Shown piece by piece: positions 35,730 through 36,565 of a stretch of DNA of 36,565 bases (position 1 is the first letter of the stretch; each line of letters opens with the position of its first letter). Made by a program: the position numbers and the translations under genes. Location of the stretch: positions 1 through 36,565 of the forward strand of contig PWVB01000505.1 of assembly GCA_003562365.1 (NCBI GenBank), read 5' to 3'. The stretch is from Anaerolineae bacterium (GTDB taxonomy: Bacteria; Chloroflexota; Anaerolineae; B4-G1; SLSP01). A model generated the notes under the pieces. It made no database searches. It saw nothing but the letters and a program-made list of their open reading frames with translations, and was not told the origin of the DNA.

Positions 35730-36434
35730 TCAGGATTCGATCTCTCGCCGCCGATGGACGATACCCTCGGTTGTCGCGATGACCACATCTGACACCAAGC
35801 CCAAAAACAGTCCATGCTCCACGATGCCAGCTCGGCTGCCCAGCGCTCGGTCCAAGGCAGCGAGATCCTCGATGGGATCAAAGCGACAGTCCAGAATCAG
35901 GTTTCCCTGATCGGTCAAGACTCGCGACCCATTTTCACTCCGCCGCAGCGCGACATCGGCGCCCAAGGCTGCAAGATATTCGAGTTGGGTGCGCCATCCG
36001 AAAGAAACCACCTCGACAGGCACAGCCCACTGCGAGCCTAACATCGGTGAGAGCTTCGTCTCATCCACCACGATGATCTCGCGACGCGTTGCCTGAGCCA
36101 CGATCTTCTCCCGCAGCATTGCCCCACCACCGCCTTTGATCACATTGCAGGCCGGGTCAACCTCATCAGCGCCATCGATGGTCACATCAACTACAGGATG
36201 CACATCCAGTGTGGTCAGCGGAATACCCAACGCTCGCGCCTCCTGCTCCACCTGCAACGAACAAGCCACAGCCAGAACATCCTGCAGCTCTCCGGATTCT
36301 AGGATCTTAGCGAGCTTGCGGACGGCAAAGATAGCGGTCGTGCCGTGCCCCAAGCCCACAATCATACCGGACGTGACAAAGCGCAGGGCATATTCCCCCG
36401 CCGCACGCTTGAGCGCCTTCTGGCATGCTGTCAT
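35730..36434 (-). CDS. rpiA: Ribose-5-phosphate isomerase A
   Basis: VTSGMIVGLGHGTTAIFAVRKL...VDVTIDGADEVDPACNVIKGGGGAMLREKIVAQ. Start MTACQKALK chosen at 36434; the ORF extends to 36512. Confidence 0.95.
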   Translation of the reverse strand: MTACQKALKRAAGEYALRFVTSGMIVGLGHGTTAIFAVRKLAKILESGELQDVLAVACSLQVEQEARALGIPLTTLDVHPVVDVTIDGADEVDPACNVIKGGGGAMLREKIVAQATRREIIVVDETKLSPMLGSQWAVPVEVVSFGWRTQLEYLAALGADVALRRSENGSRVLTDQGNLILDCRFDPIEDLAALDRALGSRAGIVEHGLFLGLVSDVVIATTEGIVHRRREIES

Positions 36435-36565
36435 ATGCAATGCCCCTGGTTTACCAAACTGTGCCAACTTGACACGGTTTGGAAGGCTGCCTTTCTGCAG
36501 CCATATTTTCACGTTTCGACGCAGATTGCTCCGAAGAGTCTGATATCTGCTCCACGTGCATTTTA

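Overview
The window looks like a chromosomal segment from a Chloroflexi-like bacterium (lineage is inferred from protein style only). Most of it is conserved housekeeping and envelope-biogenesis genes. From left to right: a TnpB-type IS605-family gene running off the left edge (minus strand, one in-frame TGA); an HD-domain protein; a remnant resembling the C-terminus of a membrane-bound spermidine-synthase-like protein; NUDIX and GH130 genes; a membrane-anchored protein with an Ada-like Cys motif; a large multi-sensor histidine kinase; a cysE-cysK operon; a MITE-like element; psuG and an M20 peptidase; a sugar-transferase/glycosyltransferase pair; acyP, a FecR-like protein, an AIR-synthase-like protein and a metallophosphoesterase; RNase P RNA; rpsF-ssb-rpsR; a SurA/PpiC-like protein; a RelA/SpoT homologue; a TylF-like methyltransferase; a four-module secreted protein; a lipoprotein; and a minus-strand polysaccharide cluster (glycosyltransferases, Wzx-like flippase, pyruvyltransferase-like) downstream of rpiA. 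I found no CRISPR array, no tRNA or 16S/23S rRNA, and no clearly novel multi-gene system. The most interesting local signals are: a Cys-repeat N-terminus on the cysteine-biosynthesis enzyme CysE; a G10 homopolymer just before the catalytic domain of a metallophosphoesterase; a 152-bp MITE-like element with a TAA duplication; a glycosyltransferase gene that appears to be leaderless; the TGA-interrupted TnpB; and the four-module secreted protein with a strong promoter. All calls come from reading the sequence, with no database search.
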